Below are positions 17,010 through 17,468 of a DNA stretch of 17,468 nt, in pieces. Source of the DNA: Mariniphaga sp. (GTDB lineage: Bacteria > Bacteroidota > Bacteroidia > Bacteroidales > Prolixibacteraceae); assembly GCA_013203525.1 (NCBI GenBank), contig JABMQB010000228.1:1-17468 (forward strand), in the 5' to 3' direction. Numbering within the stretch: the stretch's first letter is position 1; the number at the start of each line of letters is the position of its first letter. Under the pieces are notes generated by a model. That model saw only the letters and a program-made list of their open reading frames with translations, made no database searches and was not told the origin of the DNA. A program made the translations under genes and the position numbers.

Positions 17010-17033
17010 CTTTTGAAACATAATTTGCATTTA

Positions 17034-17468
17034 TTACAATTCTTTAATGGCAATATTGCGAAATTTAATAGGCCTATCAGGCCGCCAACTGGTTAATCGC
17101 ATGCCCTGGCCTGCAGCCGGAGAATAAACTGAAACCCAATGACACTGCAAAGCAATCATTCCTTCAGTAGCTTCAGCTAAAAAATCGTTTTTGGGTTGCT
17201 GAACATCCCACATTTTAGTATCGTTTATCCATAATGTCAGATGAGGAATATCACCTTCCATCCGAACTCGAAACGAATTCCAATCATCTTCTCGCCAAAC
17301 CTTTTCATAACCTGTAGCTCTGGCTCGTTCGCTAGGACGAAGACATTCACCCAATAAACTCCCTGTATTTCCTGGTATCGCCAATTCTATTTGGTAGGCT
17401 GCCCCGCCTTCGTTAGAACGTAGAAAAATACCACTGTTGCAAAAAGAGTCAAGTTTAACCTCCAGATA
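17034..17468 (-). CDS. DUF1080 (3-keto-disaccharide hydrolase family) protein, 5' end cut by window edge
   Basis: Only the last 144 residues are visible; the frame is open to the right edge, so signal peptide and start lie outside. The fold is a concanavalin/LamG-like beta-sandwich. Family marks include N-S-G-I-F-L-R-S (visible residues 11-18), followed by the A-Y-Q-I-E-L strand, W-N-S-F-R-V (about 63-68), the L-W-I-N-D strand, G-M-I-A-L-Q-C-H (about 102-109), and the closing F-R-N-I-A-I-K-E-L. Family members are named 3-keto-disaccharide hydrolases and cleave sugars previously oxidised at C3. The next gene, 38 bases on, is an oxidoreductase that could supply such a substrate, so the two probably form one unit. 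Catalytic residues cannot be judged from the fragment. Composition is mixed: 29 of 60 G+C in line 17101-17160, 23 of 60 in the next. Confidence 0.88.
   Translation of the reverse strand, partial: YLEVKLDSFCNSGIFLRSNEGGAAYQIELAIPGNTGSLLGECLRPSERARATGYEKVWREDDWNSFRVRMEGDIPHLTLWINDTKMWDVQQPKNDFLAEATEGMIALQCHWVSVYSPAAGQGMRLTSWRPDRPIKFRNIAIKEL

Overview
This window looks like part of a polysaccharide-utilisation region from a Bacteroidota (Bacteroidetes) genome, probably a free-living or marine type rich in sulfatases. The grounds are AT-rich DNA, Bacteroidetes-style lipoprotein signals, starts mostly without a Shine-Dalgarno site, a SusC-type plug domain, and the mix of S1 sulfatases with glycoside hydrolases. 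Genus cannot be fixed from the sequence. All ten genes lie on the minus strand, so transcription runs from high to low coordinates. Both edges cut a gene. No gap exceeds about 270 bases. I see no tRNA, rRNA, CRISPR array or insertion sequence, and no regulator or complete SusC/SusD pair.

Right part (17468 down to 13581), in transcription order: the end of a DUF1080 (3-keto-disaccharide hydrolase family) protein; a Tat-exported Gfo/Idh/MocA oxidoreductase; a short exported protein with a carboxypeptidase-D-like domain and a TonB plug but no barrel; and a neutral-ceramidase-family protein that lacks the usual nucleophile serine. Base composition changes gene by gene here: the oxidoreductase and the ceramidase-like gene are near 50% GC, while the plug gene between them is near 27-30%.

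Middle and left part (13432 down to 1): a multidomain sialate-O-acetylesterase-type SGNH esterase; a GH32 fructosidase; a GH144-like (PF10091) protein with N-terminal accessory domains; a lipoprotein sulfatase; a BglX-like GH3 beta-glucosidase lipoprotein; a second sulfatase; and a third sulfatase with an extra C-terminal beta-sandwich-like module, cut by the left edge. From the GH32 gene leftward the gaps are only 7-49 bases, which suggests one transcript.

Working together (inference): every gene whose N-terminus is visible carries an export signal, so this is a periplasmic or surface pathway. The sulfatases and the esterase would strip sulfate and acetyl groups. GH144 plus GH3 would process a beta-glucan, possibly beta-1,2-linked, and GH32 would release fructose. 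The oxidoreductase plus DUF1080 pair could add an oxidative route in which a glycoside is oxidised at C3 and then cleaved. The most unusual points are sulfatases beside a GH32 and a GH144/GH3 pair, the barrel-less plug protein, the altered ceramidase-family active site, and the GC mosaic.
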